This document shows positions 55,530 through 64,000 of a stretch of DNA of 64,000 nt, piece by piece. Origin of the DNA: JANQRZ01 sp965214485 (GTDB lineage Bacteria; Bacteroidota; Rhodothermia; Rhodothermales; JANQRZ01). The translations under genes were made by a program, and so were the position numbers. How positions within the stretch are numbered: position 1 is the first letter of the stretch; each line of letters opens with the position of its first letter. The stretch is from the NCBI GenBank assembly GCA_965214485.1, contig CBDCBW010000012.1, forward strand, positions 248,001 through 312,000, written 5' to 3'. The notes below the pieces were generated by a model. That model made no database searches. It saw only the letters and a list, made by a program, of their open reading frames with translations, and had not been told where the DNA came from.

Positions 55530-58196
55530 ATGAAAGCGAAGCTGCTCCTGTTCGTCTCCTTGTTCACTCTGCTCGGTCTCGGGCCGGCGCAGGCCGCGGG
55601 CAAGCTCACCGGGCGCGTCGTGGACGAGGCCGGCACCGGGCTTCCCGGCGTCAACGTCATCGTCGAGGGGACCGGGCAGGGCGCGGCGACGGACGTCGAG
55701 GGGTACTACGTCGTCCTCAACGTCCCGCCCGGCACCTACGACGTCCGGTTCTCCGCCGTCGGCTACGTCCGCCGGACGGTCCAGGGCGTCCGCATCGCCT
55801 CGGACCAGACCACGACGCTCGACGCCGTGCTCCCCGAGGAGGTGATCGAGGGCCAGGAGATCGTCGTCGTGGCCGAGCGCCCGGTCGTCGACGTGACGCT
55901 CACCAGCCAGGTCGCCATCTTGCAGAAAGAGGACATCGACCTGCTCCCGGTCCAGGACCTCGCCGACCTCGTCGAGCTCCAGGCCGGCGTCGTCGACGGG
56001 CACTTCCGCGGCGGGCGCATCGGCGAGGTCCAGTACCAGGTCGAGGGCGTGACGGTCAACAACCCGTTCAACAACGAGTCGCTCATCCGGCTCGACCGCT
56101 CGCTCTTGCAGGAGGTCCAGGTCATCAGCGGGACCTTCGACGCCGAGTACGGGCAGGCGCTCTCGGGCGTCGTCAACGCCGTCCTCCGCGACGGCGACCC
56201 CGACGCCTTCGAGCTCAACGCCGAGACGTTCTTCGGCGACTACGTCTCGCCCGAAGGCAAGGACGAGTTCGCGAACATCGAGGAGCTCTCGCCGCTCGGG
56301 CGGCAGAACTACCAGCTCAGCCTCAGCGGGCCGACCGGCCTGGGCGGCACCACGTTCCTCCTCAGCGGCCAGCGCATCCTCGACGAGGGCTACCTCTACG
56401 GCGAGCGCGTCTTCCTGCCGACCGACAGCCTGGACCTCGAAAACGCCGCCGCCGTGCCGACCGGCGACGGGGCCATGCGCCCGCTCGGGTTCAACCGCGA
56501 GTGGAGCGCGCTCGGGCGGCTGACGAACCGCTCGCTCCTCCGGCGCGTCAAGCTCGCCTACCAGGCCGTCTTCGGCCAGTACGAGCGCAAGAACCGGGGG
56601 GCCTTCGGCGGCTCCTACGCCTACCGCCTCAACCCCGACGGGACCAAGACGCAGCGCCAGACCTCGCTCGTCCACGGCCTCGACGTGACCCACACCCTCA
56701 GCGGCCGGCTCTTCTACGAGCTGAACCTCCGCCAGAACTACATCGACTACCAGGACCTCGTCTACGACGACCTCCTCGACCCGCGCTACGCCCTCGCCGG
56801 GCCGCCGCGCGCGAGCGACAACCTGCAGGACGGGACGATCCTCGTTGGGGTCGATCCCGGGCGCTTCGTCCAGCGCACGAACGCCCTCGTGGTGAAGGGC
56901 GCGGTGACGTGGCAGGCGACGCGCGTGCACCTGCTCAAGGCCGGGGTCGAGGGCCAGGTGGCCGACCTCCGCTTCGGCGCGCCGGGCGGCTTCCTGACCG
57001 GACTCGAGGGCGGCGGCTTCGTCCCGAACGACTCCCTCCCCGAGTTCCGGGTGAACGACTACACCCCGGTCCAGGGCGCGGCCTACGTCCAGGACCGGAT
57101 CGAGTGGAACGACCTCCGCGTCCGCGTCGGCCTCCGCGCCGAATACTTCGACCCGAACGCGACCGTCCCGAGCGACCTCCAGAACCCGGCGAATGCCATC
57201 GAGGGCGCGCCCGCCTCGCGGCCCGTCGACGCAAGCGCCAAGATTGCCGTCGCCCCGCGCCTCGGGGTCAGCTTCCCGGTCTCCGAGCGGGCGTCGCTGT
57301 TCTTCTCGTGGGGGCATTTCTACCAGGTCCCCGGCCTCGGCCAGTTCTTCTCGAACGCCGACTACTCCGTCCTGCGCGACCTCCAGGCCGGGAGCGTCTC
57401 CTTCGGCGTCCGCGGCAACCCCGACCTGCGGCCCGAGTTCACGGCGCAGTACGAGTTCGGCTTCAAGGCCGCGCTGACGCCGTTCCTCGGCCTCGACGTG
57501 GCGGCCTTCTACAAGGACATCCGCGACCTCCTCGGGGTCGAGTTCATCTCGACCTACGCCGCCGCCGAGTACGCCCGCCTCACGAACGTCGACTTCGGCA
57601 ACGTCCGCGGGATCACCGTCGCCCTCGACCAGCGCCGCCTCGGGGCGAGGGAGGGCGTGGGCGTCTCGACGACGCTCGACTACACCCTCCAGCTCGCCCA
57701 GGGCAACGCCTCGGACCCGCGCGAGACCGCGACCCGCGCCGAGGCCGGCGAGGACCCGCGCCCCCGCGTGGTGCCCTTCGCGTGGGACCAGCGCCACACC
57801 GTCAACGGCACGCTCGTCGTCAACAAGCCCGAGAGCTTCTCCGTCACCGCCGTCCTCCGCTTCGGCACCGGCCAGCCCTACACGCCCGACATCGGGCTGC
57901 CCGGCTTCGACTCCAGCCTCGGCGCGAACTCCGCCCGCAAGCCGACGACCTTCATCACCGACCTCCGCGCCGAGAAGCTCTTCGCGCTCGGCGGCGTCAC
58001 CCTCACGGCGTTCGGCCGGGTCTTCAACCTCTTCGACACCCGCTTCGACAACGGCTTCGTGTTCTCGACGACCGGCAGCCCGTTCTACACGCTCGCGCCG
58101 GTCGCGCAGCAGGGCCAGCTCCGCGACCCGAGCCGGTTCGCGGCCCCGCGCCGCATCGAGCTCGGCGTCTCCTTCAACGGCGCGCTCTCGCGGTAG
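55530..58196 (+). CDS. TonB-dependent receptor with CarboxypepD-reg-like N-terminal domain
   Basis: 888 aa. Signal peptide MKAKLLLFVSLFTLLGLGPA. Residues ~25-110 are a carboxypeptidase-regulatory-like domain (GRVVDEAGTGLPGVNVIVEG, GYYVVLNVPPGTYDVRFSAV). A plug domain follows (KEDIDLLPVQDLADLVELQA, YQVEGVTVNNPF, EVQVISGTFDAEYGQALSGV), then a 22-strand-type barrel ending RIELGVSFNGALSR. The barrel imports oligosaccharide or another ligand with energy from a TonB such as that at 38067. No SusD-like gene accompanies it. Confidence 0.93.
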   Translation: MKAKLLLFVSLFTLLGLGPAQAAGKLTGRVVDEAGTGLPGVNVIVEGTGQGAATDVEGYYVVLNVPPGTYDVRFSAVGYVRRTVQGVRIASDQTTTLDAVLPEEVIEGQEIVVVAERPVVDVTLTSQVAILQKEDIDLLPVQDLADLVELQAGVVDGHFRGGRIGEVQYQVEGVTVNNPFNNESLIRLDRSLLQEVQVISGTFDAEYGQALSGVVNAVLRDGDPDAFELNAETFFGDYVSPEGKDEFANIEELSPLGRQNYQLSLSGPTGLGGTTFLLSGQRILDEGYLYGERVFLPTDSLDLENAAAVPTGDGAMRPLGFNREWSALGRLTNRSLLRRVKLAYQAVFGQYERKNRGAFGGSYAYRLNPDGTKTQRQTSLVHGLDVTHTLSGRLFYELNLRQNYIDYQDLVYDDLLDPRYALAGPPRASDNLQDGTILVGVDPGRFVQRTNALVVKGAVTWQATRVHLLKAGVEGQVADLRFGAPGGFLTGLEGGGFVPNDSLPEFRVNDYTPVQGAAYVQDRIEWNDLRVRVGLRAEYFDPNATVPSDLQNPANAIEGAPASRPVDASAKIAVAPRLGVSFPVSERASLFFSWGHFYQVPGLGQFFSNADYSVLRDLQAGSVSFGVRGNPDLRPEFTAQYEFGFKAALTPFLGLDVAAFYKDIRDLLGVEFISTYAAAEYARLTNVDFGNVRGITVALDQRRLGAREGVGVSTTLDYTLQLAQGNASDPRETATRAEAGEDPRPRVVPFAWDQRHTVNGTLVVNKPESFSVTAVLRFGTGQPYTPDIGLPGFDSSLGANSARKPTTFITDLRAEKLFALGGVTLTAFGRVFNLFDTRFDNGFVFSTTGSPFYTLAPVAQQGQLRDPSRFAAPRRIELGVSFNGALSR

Positions 58197-58300
58197 GCTA
58201 CCTCGAACCCACTCGCGGGGGTGCGACTCTAGAGCAAGTTCAACTCTGGAGAGTAAGCTCAACACAGCTATGGGTTTTTCCACTCAAACCACAGTAGAAA

Positions 58301-58384
58301 GTCATTCCCGCGCGGGCGGGAATCCAGAGGTCTAGCAGCCCTGCGGGTTCCCGCCTCCGGCACGCGTGCCTGCGCGGGGATGAC
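58301..58384. repeat. REP-like element, copy 1
   Basis: Begins GTCATTCCCGCGCGGGCGGG and ends TGCCTGCGCGGGGATGAC; the ends are inverted copies of each other. The same type of element lies at 61809-61877. It is intergenic, just before the large FN3/T9SS gene. Confidence 0.75.
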
Positions 58385-58419
58385 TCAGAAAAGAAAGAGG
58401 AGGAACAACCCCGCCAACG

Positions 58420-61400
58420 ATGACACGACCTGCACTTCCCATCTCCGCTCTCCTCACGGCGCTCCTCGCCGTCGCCGCCCCGCTCTCTGCGCAGGGCCTC
58501 GAGCCCGTCGTGCCGCCCGACCAGCGCGGGCAGATCGACGCCGAGCGCCTCGGGCAGCACGACGCCAACCGCCTCCGCACCCGGTTCTACAACTTCGGCA
58601 TGGTCGGCGACTTCCCGCCGGACCCGCAGAGCGTCGACCTCTCGGTGTTCCACTCGGCCGAGGTCCCGAAGGGCACCGGGATGAACTACAGCGACGGCAT
58701 CACCCCCTTCGTCCTCGCCCGCGTCGAGGAGACCGACGGCTCGACGGCCCACGTCATGGAGACCGGCTTCCGCGAGCGCCAGGCCATCAGCGCGACCACC
58801 AACCGCGCGATCCGCTTCGAGCCGCGCCCCGGCTACTTCCAGGCCGACCCCGCGACCAACGCCGGCCGCTCCGTCGCCGTCTCGAACGACCCCCGCACCT
58901 GGCCCGACGCCTGGCCCGACAAGCTCGGCGACGCCGACGACCCGGGGTGGGTCGGCTCGTGGAACGGCTACTTCGGCAAGCGCCCGGCGGCCGACCTCGA
59001 GAGCTTCTCGGTGATGGACGACCAGGCCTACAACAACGTCGACTTCTTCCCCGACAGCCGGGACGCCACGCGGCGCGGGCTCGGCCTCCGCGTCGAGGTC
59101 CGGGGCTTCCAGTGGGCCAACCCCCAGGCCGAGGACGTCATCTTCTGGCACTACGACATCGTCAACGAGTCCACGACGAGCTACGAGGACATCGTCTTCG
59201 GCCTCTACATGGACTCCGGCGTCGGCGGCAGCGCGCTCTCGTGCGACGGCATCTTCGAGAGCGACGACGACAACGCCTTCTACGACGCCGACGCCGCCTC
59301 GGGCGCGAGCGACCTCAACCTGGTCTACACCTGGGACAACGGCGGGCGCGGCGTCGACCTTCGGGGCAACTGCTCGCCGACCGGCTACCTGGGCTATGCC
59401 TACCTCGAAACCCCCGGCAACGCGTTCGACGGGCTCGACAACGACGACGACGGCATCACCGACGAGCTGCGGACGAACGCGCCGGGCGAGCGCATCGACG
59501 GGCAGGCCGCGATCCGCGACGCCGTCCTCGCCCGCTACGACCTCGCCCGGTTCGAGGAGCAGATCGGCCTGCTCGAAGACCGCCCCGCCTTCCGCGCCGG
59601 CGTTTGGTTTACGGGCGACGAGGACCTCGACTGGGTCGCCGACTTCCACGACACCGGGGCCGACGGCGTCTTCGGCACCGACGACGACGGCGAGGGCGAC
59701 GGCCTCCCGACGCGCGGCGAGCCGAACGTGGACGACACCGACCTCGAGGAGAGCGACCAGATCGGCCTGACCGGCTTCAAGTTCAACCGCATCCGCCCCG
59801 GCGCGGGCAATCCTAACCAGGAGACCGACGGGATCGTGTTCTTCGACGACGGCCGGCAGTGGCCGCGCCGCCTCTACGAGCAGTTCACGAGCGCCGACCC
59901 CGCCGAAGCCTTCGACGAGCCGCTCGCGACCAACTACAACATCGCCTTCCTCTTCGCCAGCGGCCCGTTCCGCCTGCCCGCCGGCGCGCGCGAGCGCTTC
60001 AGCCTCGCCCTCGCCTACGGGGCCGACCTCGTGGACCTCCGCCGGACCGTCCGCACGGTGCAGCAGATCTACGACGCCAACTACCAGTTCGCCGAGCCGC
60101 CGCCCGCGCCCACGCTCCGCGCCGAGGCCGGCGACGGCCGCGTCACCCTCTACTGGAACGACGTCGCCGAGCGCGGCGTGGACCCCGTGACGAACGAGAA
60201 CGACTTCGAGGGCTACCGCCTCTACCGCGCCACCGACCCCGACTTCCGCGACGCCCGCCTCCTCGCCCAGGAGAACCCGCGCGGCAACGGCCCCCTCGGC
60301 CTGCCGATTGCGCAGTTCGACCTCGCCAACGGCGTCACCGGATTCTCCGAGACCACCGCCAACGGCGAGCAGTACTGGCTCGGGACCGACAGCGGGATCG
60401 CCCACTCGTTCACCGACTCGACCGCCACGAACGGGCAGCTCTATTACTACGCCGTCACGGCCTACGACCGCGGCTCCGTCGAGGAGGATTTCTTCCCGAG
60501 CGAGAACCCGGCGGCCGTCAGCCGGACGCCGCGCGGCGGGGTGATCCTCTCGGAGAACGTGGTCTCGGTCCGGCCCGAGCCGCCGGTGCCGGGCTACGTC
60601 GCCGCGAGCGCCGCCGCCCCCGTGCAGGTCGCGGGCGAGGGCGTCGGGACGGTCGAGGTCCAGGTGCTCGACTCCGAGGCCGTCCCCGACGGGCACACCT
60701 TCCGGATCGACTTCACGAGCGAGCCCGACAGCGTCCGCGCCGCCTCCTACAGCCTGACCGACGTGACGACGGGCGAGGTGCTCTTCACGAGCGGCGAGGA
60801 CCTCGGCGGCGCGGGCAACGGGATCGCCGGGGCCGGCCTCCAACCCATCGTCGACACCATCGAGGAGGTCCGCGTGGACTCGGTCGCCTCCGGCGTCACG
60901 GGAAGCACGGACCTCGTGGTCGAGGCCCGCTACGCGCCGGCGCTCCCGGCCAACCTCCGCCGGCCCGGCTACCCCGAGGACGTCCGCATCGAGTTCGCCG
61001 ACGTGCCCGTGGACACCTCGCTCGCGGCCATTGGCATCCCGGCCGTGCCGTCGCACTTCCGCCTCGTCACGGCCGAGACCGGCACGCAGCTCGACTTCCG
61101 CTTCCGCGACCTCGACGGCGACCGGACGCTCGGCGCGCCGGGCGAGTTCGTCGAGGCCGTGACCTACGCCCCGGACGAGCCGACGCGGGCACGCGCGACG
61201 TGGCGCTTCGAGGTGCCCGGCGGCGCGAGCGTCTCCGACCCGCCCGGCGCGGGGGACGTCTACCGCCTGGAGGTCGCCACGCCCTTCACCCGGGAGACGG
61301 CCTTCGAGTTCACGACGGCGGGCGCGCGCATCGACGCGGCGCTCGAAGAGGAGGTCTTCCAGAACGACGAGCCGTACGTCGTCCCGAACCCCTACGTCGG

Positions 61401-61674
61401 CAGCGCCTCGTTCGAGACGGAGCGGTTCGGGGTCTCGGGCCGGGGCATCCGGCGGCTGGAGTTCCGCAACGTCCCGGCCGGGGCGACGCTCCGCATCTAC
61501 ACCGTGCGCGGGGCGCTCGTGCAGACGCTGACCCACGACGGCTCGACCGCCGGCATGGTGCCGTGGGACCTCCGCACGAAGGACAACCTCGAGGTCGCCC
61601 CGGGCCTCTACGTCTTCCACGTCGACGCCGGGCGCGCAGGCACCCACGTCGGCAAGTTCGCCATCATCAAGTGA
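58420..61674 (+). CDS. very large secreted FN3/T9SS protein of unknown function
   Basis: 1,084 aa. Signal peptide MTRPALPISALLTALLAVAAPLSAQ. The N-terminal half has no recognised domain (FYNFGMVGDFPPDPQSVDLS; WHYDIVNESTTSYEDIVFGL; several Asp-rich loops such as DNDDDGITDEL that may bind calcium). A fibronectin type III-like segment lies near residue 560 (PTLRAEAGDGRVTLYWNDVA; EGYRLYRATD). The C-terminus has a FlgD/T9SS-type domain (VVPNPYVGSASFE, LRIYTVRGALVQTL, VAPGLYVFHVDAGRAG, GKFAIIK). Similar large proteins accompany TonB receptors in Rhodothermia and Ignavibacteria. It may be a surface partner of the receptor. Confidence 0.8.
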   Translation: MTRPALPISALLTALLAVAAPLSAQGLEPVVPPDQRGQIDAERLGQHDANRLRTRFYNFGMVGDFPPDPQSVDLSVFHSAEVPKGTGMNYSDGITPFVLARVEETDGSTAHVMETGFRERQAISATTNRAIRFEPRPGYFQADPATNAGRSVAVSNDPRTWPDAWPDKLGDADDPGWVGSWNGYFGKRPAADLESFSVMDDQAYNNVDFFPDSRDATRRGLGLRVEVRGFQWANPQAEDVIFWHYDIVNESTTSYEDIVFGLYMDSGVGGSALSCDGIFESDDDNAFYDADAASGASDLNLVYTWDNGGRGVDLRGNCSPTGYLGYAYLETPGNAFDGLDNDDDGITDELRTNAPGERIDGQAAIRDAVLARYDLARFEEQIGLLEDRPAFRAGVWFTGDEDLDWVADFHDTGADGVFGTDDDGEGDGLPTRGEPNVDDTDLEESDQIGLTGFKFNRIRPGAGNPNQETDGIVFFDDGRQWPRRLYEQFTSADPAEAFDEPLATNYNIAFLFASGPFRLPAGARERFSLALAYGADLVDLRRTVRTVQQIYDANYQFAEPPPAPTLRAEAGDGRVTLYWNDVAERGVDPVTNENDFEGYRLYRATDPDFRDARLLAQENPRGNGPLGLPIAQFDLANGVTGFSETTANGEQYWLGTDSGIAHSFTDSTATNGQLYYYAVTAYDRGSVEEDFFPSENPAAVSRTPRGGVILSENVVSVRPEPPVPGYVAASAAAPVQVAGEGVGTVEVQVLDSEAVPDGHTFRIDFTSEPDSVRAASYSLTDVTTGEVLFTSGEDLGGAGNGIAGAGLQPIVDTIEEVRVDSVASGVTGSTDLVVEARYAPALPANLRRPGYPEDVRIEFADVPVDTSLAAIGIPAVPSHFRLVTAETGTQLDFRFRDLDGDRTLGAPGEFVEAVTYAPDEPTRARATWRFEVPGGASVSDPPGAGDVYRLEVATPFTRETAFEFTTAGARIDAALEEEVFQNDEPYVVPNPYVGSASFETERFGVSGRGIRRLEFRNVPAGATLRIYTVRGALVQTLTHDGSTAGMVPWDLRTKDNLEVAPGLYVFHVDAGRAGTHVGKFAIIK

Positions 61675-61808
61675 GGCTGGTTCTCTGTCACGGGTCCTTT
61701 GCCATTAGTTACGGGCAAACGGCGAGTGACGAAGCCTACATTGCCATGACTCCTCCGATACCAAATCCGGCTGAAGACTTCGCGTTTCGAGCGCCACCCT
61801 TTGAAGCA

Positions 61809-61877
61809 GTCATCCCCGCGCACGCGAGGAACCAGGACCTGGGCAGCCCCGTGGGTCCCCGCCTGCGCGGGGATGAC
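61809..61877. repeat. REP-like element, copy 2
   Basis: Begins GTCATCCCCGCGCACGCG and ends GCCTGCGCGGGGATGAC. Related to 58301-58384, again directly before a gene (24 bp before the PorV-like start). Confidence 0.75.
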
Positions 61878-61901
61878 GTGGCTTCAAAAACCGGGTCTGG
61901 T

Positions 61902-62915
61902 ATGAAACGATTCGCCTTCGCCGCCGTCCTCGCGGCGTGCACCCTGACGCCGTGTGTGTCCGCGCAGACGAACGCCGGCACGACGGTCGGGCAGTTCCTG
62001 CTCATCGAGCCCAGCGCGCGCCTGGCCGCGATGGGCAACGCCGGGGTCACGAGCGCCGACGAGGTGCTCGCGGCCTACTACAACCCCGGTGCCCTCGGCG
62101 CGCTCGACGCCTCGGACGCGCAGTTCACGCATGCCCCCTGGTTCGCGGGCATCACCTACGACCACGCCGCGGTCGCCCTCCGGGTCCCGCGCGTGGGCAA
62201 CCTGATGCTCAGCGCGACGCTCCTCAACTCCGGCGACATCGCCGTCCGCACGGTCGACCAGCCGCTCGGCACCGGCGAGCAGTACCAGGTCCAGAACCTC
62301 GCCTTCGGGGTGGGCTACGGGCGGCGGATCACAGACCGCTTCGCCGCCGGGGCGCAGGTGACCTTCCTCCGGGAGACCATCTGGCGCTCGTCGCTGAGCG
62401 CGGTTGGGTTCAACGTCGGCGTCCGCTACCAGCTCGTCGAGGGCGGGCCCGTCCTCGGGGCGAGCCTCGTCAACTTCGGCACGCGCGGGCGCTACGACGG
62501 CCTCGACCTCTCGGTCCGCTTCAACCCCGACCCCGGCGCGACGGGCAACAACTCGGCGCTCCCGGCCGAGGCCGCGACGGACCGCTACTCGCTGCCGGTC
62601 CTCTTCCGGGTCGGCGTCGGCTGGCCGGTCCGGCTCGGCGGCGCGAACCGCGTACTCTTCGCCGTCGACGCGGCGCAGCCGAGCGACAACACCGAGAGCC
62701 TGAGCCTCGGGGCCGAGTGGACCTACGGCGACCTCCTCGCGCTCCGCGCCGGCTACCAGAACCTCTTCCAGCAGGACGCCGAGGGCGGCCTCACGCTCGG
62801 CGGCGGCCTCCGCTACGCGCTGCCCTCGGCGACGGCCCTCCGGTTCGACTACGCCTGGAACAGCTTCGGGCGGATCGGCAACGCCCAGCGCTTCACCGTC
62901 GGCTTCTCGTTCTGA
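61902..62915 (+). CDS. PorV/PorQ-family outer-membrane protein (UPF0164-like)
   Basis: 337 aa. Signal peptide MKRFAFAAVLAACTLTPCVSAQ. The family start is clear: GQFLLIEPSARLAAMGNAGV and EVLAAYYNPGALG. An even series of beta strands follows, ending LRFDYAWNSFGRIGNAQRFT and VGFSF, a terminal aromatic as in barrel proteins. PorV-type barrels bind the C-terminal domain of T9SS cargo at the outer membrane and hand it to the sorting machinery. Its place between a T9SS cargo gene and a secreted glucanase gene suggests a dedicated export partner for this locus. Confidence 0.88.
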   Translation: MKRFAFAAVLAACTLTPCVSAQTNAGTTVGQFLLIEPSARLAAMGNAGVTSADEVLAAYYNPGALGALDASDAQFTHAPWFAGITYDHAAVALRVPRVGNLMLSATLLNSGDIAVRTVDQPLGTGEQYQVQNLAFGVGYGRRITDRFAAGAQVTFLRETIWRSSLSAVGFNVGVRYQLVEGGPVLGASLVNFGTRGRYDGLDLSVRFNPDPGATGNNSALPAEAATDRYSLPVLFRVGVGWPVRLGGANRVLFAVDAAQPSDNTESLSLGAEWTYGDLLALRAGYQNLFQQDAEGGLTLGGGLRYALPSATALRFDYAWNSFGRIGNAQRFTVGFSF

Positions 62916-62979
62916 CCCCGGCCAGAGGGCCTGACCTCGAACCGGACCAGGCCCGCCTCGTCCCTACATCTCCTCGCTC

Positions 62980-64000
62980 ATGCTTCGTCTTCGCTACTAC
63001 CTCTTTGCGCTGCTTCCGTTTGTGCTCGCGGTCGCCGCCGGGGCGCAGCCGGCTCCCGAGCGGCTCGTCACGCGCAGCGGCGAGACCGAGGTCGTGCTCC
63101 ACTGGGACGCCGTCGCCGAGGCCGACGCCTACCGCGTCGAGCGCACCGCCCTCCCGAATGGGGTGGCCGAGACCGTCGGCGAGCCGGCCGTCCCGTATTT
63201 CGTGGACCGCGCCATCGAGAGCGGGCAGCCCTACGTCTACACCGTCCGTGCCCTCGACGAGGGCGCGGTGGGGCCGCCCTCCGCCCCGGCCGACGCCCTC
63301 CCGCGCCCGCTCACCGACGACGAGTTCCTCGACCTCGTCCAGGTCCTCGCCTTCGACTATTTCTGGTACGAGGCGAACCCCGCGACCGGCCTCGTCCGGG
63401 ACCGCAGCCAGCCCGGCTCGGCCAGCAGCATCGCCGCGGTCGGGTTCGGGCTGACGGCGCTCGGCATCGGGGCCGACCACGGATACGTCACGCGCGAGCA
63501 GGCCGCCGCGCGGACGCTCACCACGCTCGAAACCCTGTGGAACGCGCCCCAGGGACCCGAGACCAGCGGGACCGCCGGCTACAAAGGCTTCTTCTACCAC
63601 TTCCTCGACGCGGCGACCGGCCTCCGCGACGGCACGAACGAGCTCTCCACCATCGACACGGCGCTCTTGATGGCCGGGGTGCTCTACGCCGGCGAATACT
63701 TCGACGGCGACACCCCGGCCGAGGCCGAGATCAGGGCGCTCGCCGAGGCGCTCTACGAGCGCGTCGACTGGCGGTGGAGCCAGGCCGGCGGCTCCGGCAT
63801 CCGCCTCGGCTGGTTCCCCGAGAGCGGGTTCCTCGACATCCGCTGGATCGGCTACAACGAGGCGATGATCCTCTACCTCCTCGGCTTCGGCTCGCCGACC
63901 TTCCCGGCGGTCCCGGACTGGAGCTTCTGGACGAGCGGCTACGACTTCATCACCGCCCAGGGCTTCCAGTTCATCGGGTTCCCGCCGCTCTTCGGGCACC
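62980..64000 (+). CDS. GH144-like (PF10091 glucoamylase-domain) endo-beta-1,2-glucanase candidate, 3' end outside window
   Basis: 340 codons are visible and the frame is open at the edge. Signal peptide MLRLRYYLFALLPFVLAVAAGAQ. A fibronectin III-like domain lies at about 30-105 (EVVLHWDAVAEADAYRVERT). The PF10091-type helical barrel begins QVLAFDYFWYEANPATGLVR and has SASSIAAVGFGLTALGIG, GFFYHFLDAATG, NELSTIDTALLMAGVLYAG and IGYNEAMILYLLGFGSPT. This matches the GH144 family, whose characterised members cleave beta-1,2-glucan. The same glycoamylase fold occurs in the middle of the ndvB-like protein at 20390-29296. Substrate is inferred, not proven. Confidence 0.88.
   Translation, partial: MLRLRYYLFALLPFVLAVAAGAQPAPERLVTRSGETEVVLHWDAVAEADAYRVERTALPNGVAETVGEPAVPYFVDRAIESGQPYVYTVRALDEGAVGPPSAPADALPRPLTDDEFLDLVQVLAFDYFWYEANPATGLVRDRSQPGSASSIAAVGFGLTALGIGADHGYVTREQAAARTLTTLETLWNAPQGPETSGTAGYKGFFYHFLDAATGLRDGTNELSTIDTALLMAGVLYAGEYFDGDTPAEAEIRALAEALYERVDWRWSQAGGSGIRLGWFPESGFLDIRWIGYNEAMILYLLGFGSPTFPAVPDWSFWTSGYDFITAQGFQFIGFPPLFGH

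Noticed and set aside
58240..61647. 1,135-codon minus-strand frame
   Set aside because: Antisense of the FN3/T9SS gene; no signal peptide or domain, typical GC-driven shadow.
1..64000. CRISPR arrays, prophage, intact insertion sequences, rRNA or tRNA genes
   Set aside because: No evenly spaced repeats, phage structural genes, transposase frames or RNA gene signatures were found on reading both strands.

Overview
The window is very GC-rich (about 70%) and gene-dense. It looks like chromosomal DNA of a Bacteroidota-related bacterium, most likely class Rhodothermia. The reasons are several secreted proteins with C-terminal type IX secretion (T9SS/Por) sorting domains, a PorV/PorQ-type outer-membrane protein, a TonB-dependent receptor with an N-terminal CarboxypepD-reg domain, an ECF sigma / Ser-Thr kinase-TPR pair, and a CarB without the usual C-terminal regulatory domain. 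There are no rRNA or tRNA genes, phage genes, CRISPR arrays or intact transposases.

Layout. 1-5.5 kb: 5' part of a CheB-CheR-PAS gene, ctaB (heme O synthase), a phosphohexomutase (glmM-like) and a small membrane protein. 5.5-9.1 kb: a large T9SS cargo with DUF11-like repeats, a MazEF-type toxin-antitoxin (TA) pair, and a broken MNT-HEPN TA pair. 9.1-12.8 kb: ECF sigma factor with a TPR Ser/Thr kinase, and a DUF2231 membrane protein. 12.9-16.3 kb: SppA protease, a YdeI-like gene with a broken 5' end, a small frameshifted gene, a MITE-like element and a lipoprotein. 16.3-29.3 kb: a cyclic beta-1,2-glucan synthase-like gene of 2,968 codons. A 483-bp copy of its 3' end lies 4,086 bp away, and a secreted beta-propeller protein and a PIN-type TA pair lie between the copies. 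29.6-38.8 kb: GMC oxidoreductase, PfkB kinase, a second MITE-like copy, a multiheme cytochrome-TPR / EF-hand-heme pair, folB, a FolK-deoxynucleoside kinase fusion and a TonB-like protein. 39-44.6 kb: carA, a small conserved gene and carB, then an MNT-HepT TA pair bracketed by a second copy of the last 85 bp of carB. 44.8-52 kb: a copper amine oxidase-like T9SS cargo, a formate/nitrite-type transporter, a response regulator, a glutamine amidotransferase, maf and lnt. 52.4-64 kb: a sugar-utilisation locus made of a LacI regulator with its own promoter and operator, a CBM9-like T9SS cargo, a TonB receptor, a large FN3/T9SS protein, a PorV-like protein and a GH144-like glucanase cut off by the window end.

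Main observation. Two unrelated TA modules sit directly behind a host gene whose 3' end is duplicated on the far side of the insert: ndvB-like with the PIN pair, and carB with MntA-HepT. In both cases the host gene stays full length and a spare tail is left beyond the TA module. A third, broken TA pair ends 1 bp from the stop codon of the kinase gene. This suggests a common way of inserting TA cargo at gene 3' ends, either homologous (Campbell-type) integration or an unrecognised mobile unit that carries its own copy of the target's tail.

Other points for follow-up are a terminator with a competing hairpin in the carA leader, a recurrent promoter-like TA(T/G)CTTC(G/C)GG motif before start codons, a 13-G tract before the chemotaxis gene, a 26-bp perfect palindrome before glmM and the FolK-dNK fusion.
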